From: Flavobacterium tiangeerense
Lineage (GTDB): Bacteria > Bacteroidota > Bacteroidia > Flavobacteriales > Flavobacteriaceae
Direction: 5' to 3'
Assembly (NCBI RefSeq): GCF_007830355.1
Contig: NZ_VLKO01000014.1
Location: 1 to 42,392 of the forward strand
Length of the DNA stretch: 42,392 bases
Below the pieces are notes generated by a model, which was given only the letters and a program-made list of their open reading frames with translations, searched no databases and was not told where the DNA came from. Below are positions 42,054-42,392 of the stretch, one piece after another. How positions within the stretch are numbered: the first letter of the stretch is position 1; each line of letters starts with the position of its first letter. Made by a program: the position numbers and the translations under genes.

Positions 42054-42082
42054 AACGGATCAATCCCAAAACCTGTGGGGAA
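42054..42082 (+). repeat. Terminal inverted repeat of the right IS copy
   Basis: The 29-base block begins AACGGATCAA and ends TGTGGGGAA, matching the complement of 325-353 in both end parts. Together they define the two ends of one IS type. Confidence 0.7.
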
Positions 42083-42089
42083 TGAAAAA

Positions 42090-42392
42090 TTAAGCATAAA
42101 TAGTTGTTAGCCTAAAAAGGAAGAATGCAACATTTTTAACGCCTCTAAATTGAGTTCTAAAAGCTTTTATTTTAGCATTGAACGACTCTGCAGATGCGTT
42201 TGTGCTTCTGTTATCAAAATAGTTTAGTATGGTTTGGTAATGATTTATTATAGATCTTGAGATTGTATTGAAAGACTTAAATCCAGATTGACTTACTTTT
42301 TCATGCCATTTAGCTAATCTTGAGAGTCCAATGATTTTATCTGTTGTTTTCTCAAATATATTTCTCAACTCTTGGGCTAAATTATATGTTTT
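42090..42392 (-). CDS. ISAon1/ISL3-like transposase, C-terminal part (cut by window edge)
   Basis: Reading leftwards, 100 codons from the window edge run to a stop at 42090. The protein part contains AQELRNIFEKTTDK, LAKWHEK and the ISL3-type end NASAESFNAKIKAFR, whose Glu is the third residue of the DDE catalytic triad, then FRGVKNVAFFLFRLTTIYA. The first two catalytic residues lie beyond the window. It agrees with the N-terminal ORF at 1-284 in type and orientation. Confidence 0.85.
   Translation of the reverse strand, partial: KTYNLAQELRNIFEKTTDKIIGLSRLAKWHEKVSQSGFKSFNTISRSIINHYQTILNYFDNRSTNASAESFNAKIKAFRTQFRGVKNVAFFLFRLTTIYA

Larger units (their letters stand above)
42054..42392 (-). mobile_element. 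Partial ISAon1/ISL3-like insertion sequence, downstream end
   Basis: This holds the 3' end of an IS: the last part of the catalytic transposase ORF and the terminal repeat. It reads on the minus strand and continues beyond the right edge. It inserted 34 bases past the terminator at 42020. Confidence 0.75.

Noticed and set aside
1..42392. CRISPR arrays, toxin-antitoxin pairs, phage genes or a defence system
   Set aside because: No regularly spaced repeats, integrase, phage structural genes or defence-type domains were seen; the only mobile DNA is the IS at both edges.

Overview
The window is AT-rich chromosomal DNA from a member of the Bacteroidota, almost certainly Flavobacterium or a close relative. 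Four things point there: flavobacterial gene orders (pdxA-DUF177-rpmF-fabH-accB-accC; asnS-rpoN; pyrH-frr), a type IX secretion (T9SS) substrate, TAnnTTTG-type -7 boxes instead of E. coli-like promoters, and family-typical S9 peptidase, PepSY-like and hybrid kinase genes. Most genes are housekeeping, encoded on both strands in short operons separated by clear intrinsic terminators.

Layout. 1-353 and 42054-42392 hold two truncated copies of an ISAon1/ISL3-like insertion sequence in the same orientation, with matching terminal repeats; the window probably ends where an assembly broke in a repeated IS. 539-6414: a small anchored secreted protein, ribE, and the pdxA and DUF177-rpmF-fabH-accBC group (cofactors, ribosome, fatty acid initiation). 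6834-11442: tandem PepSY-like secreted proteins with a decayed third copy, then a sigma-54-type response regulator and a convergent hybrid histidine kinase. 11554-16637: secreted S9 peptidase, FAD oxidoreductase with mtgA, tRNA-Ala, enoyl-CoA hydratase family protein. 16755-19813: a large T9SS substrate and a small PIDD-motif protein. 20124-27096: queD-lpxH, CPA2 antiporter with an SMR exporter, RND/MMPL transporter, SPOUT methyltransferase. 27379-31082: asnS, rpoN, tdk. 31323-37615: acidic unknown protein, rsmI, amine oxidase, HopJ-family protein, recJ, MFS transporter. 37758-41667: Cys-rich small protein, YbjQ family, frr and pyrH, patatin, thioredoxin-like protein. 41842-42020: a 25-codon ORF with its own strong terminator, just before the right IS.

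How the genes fit together. rpoN (28942) supplies the sigma factor that the NtrC-type regulator at 7664 should need; its GSFTGA loop is the sigma-54 contact. RibE and PdxA make the flavin and pyridoxal phosphate cofactors, and their promoters appear to overlap face to face. FabH, AccB and AccC start fatty acid synthesis; LpxH and MtgA serve the envelope.

The least explained structures are two copies of a conserved foldable intergenic repeat (13531-13633, 27203-27283) whose distal stems differ in sequence but keep pairing, the 41842-42020 microgene, the decayed third PepSY copy, two miniature proteins that consist almost only of a sorting signal, and a perfect 23-bp inverted repeat between ybjQ and frr. 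I found no CRISPR array, prophage or defence island.
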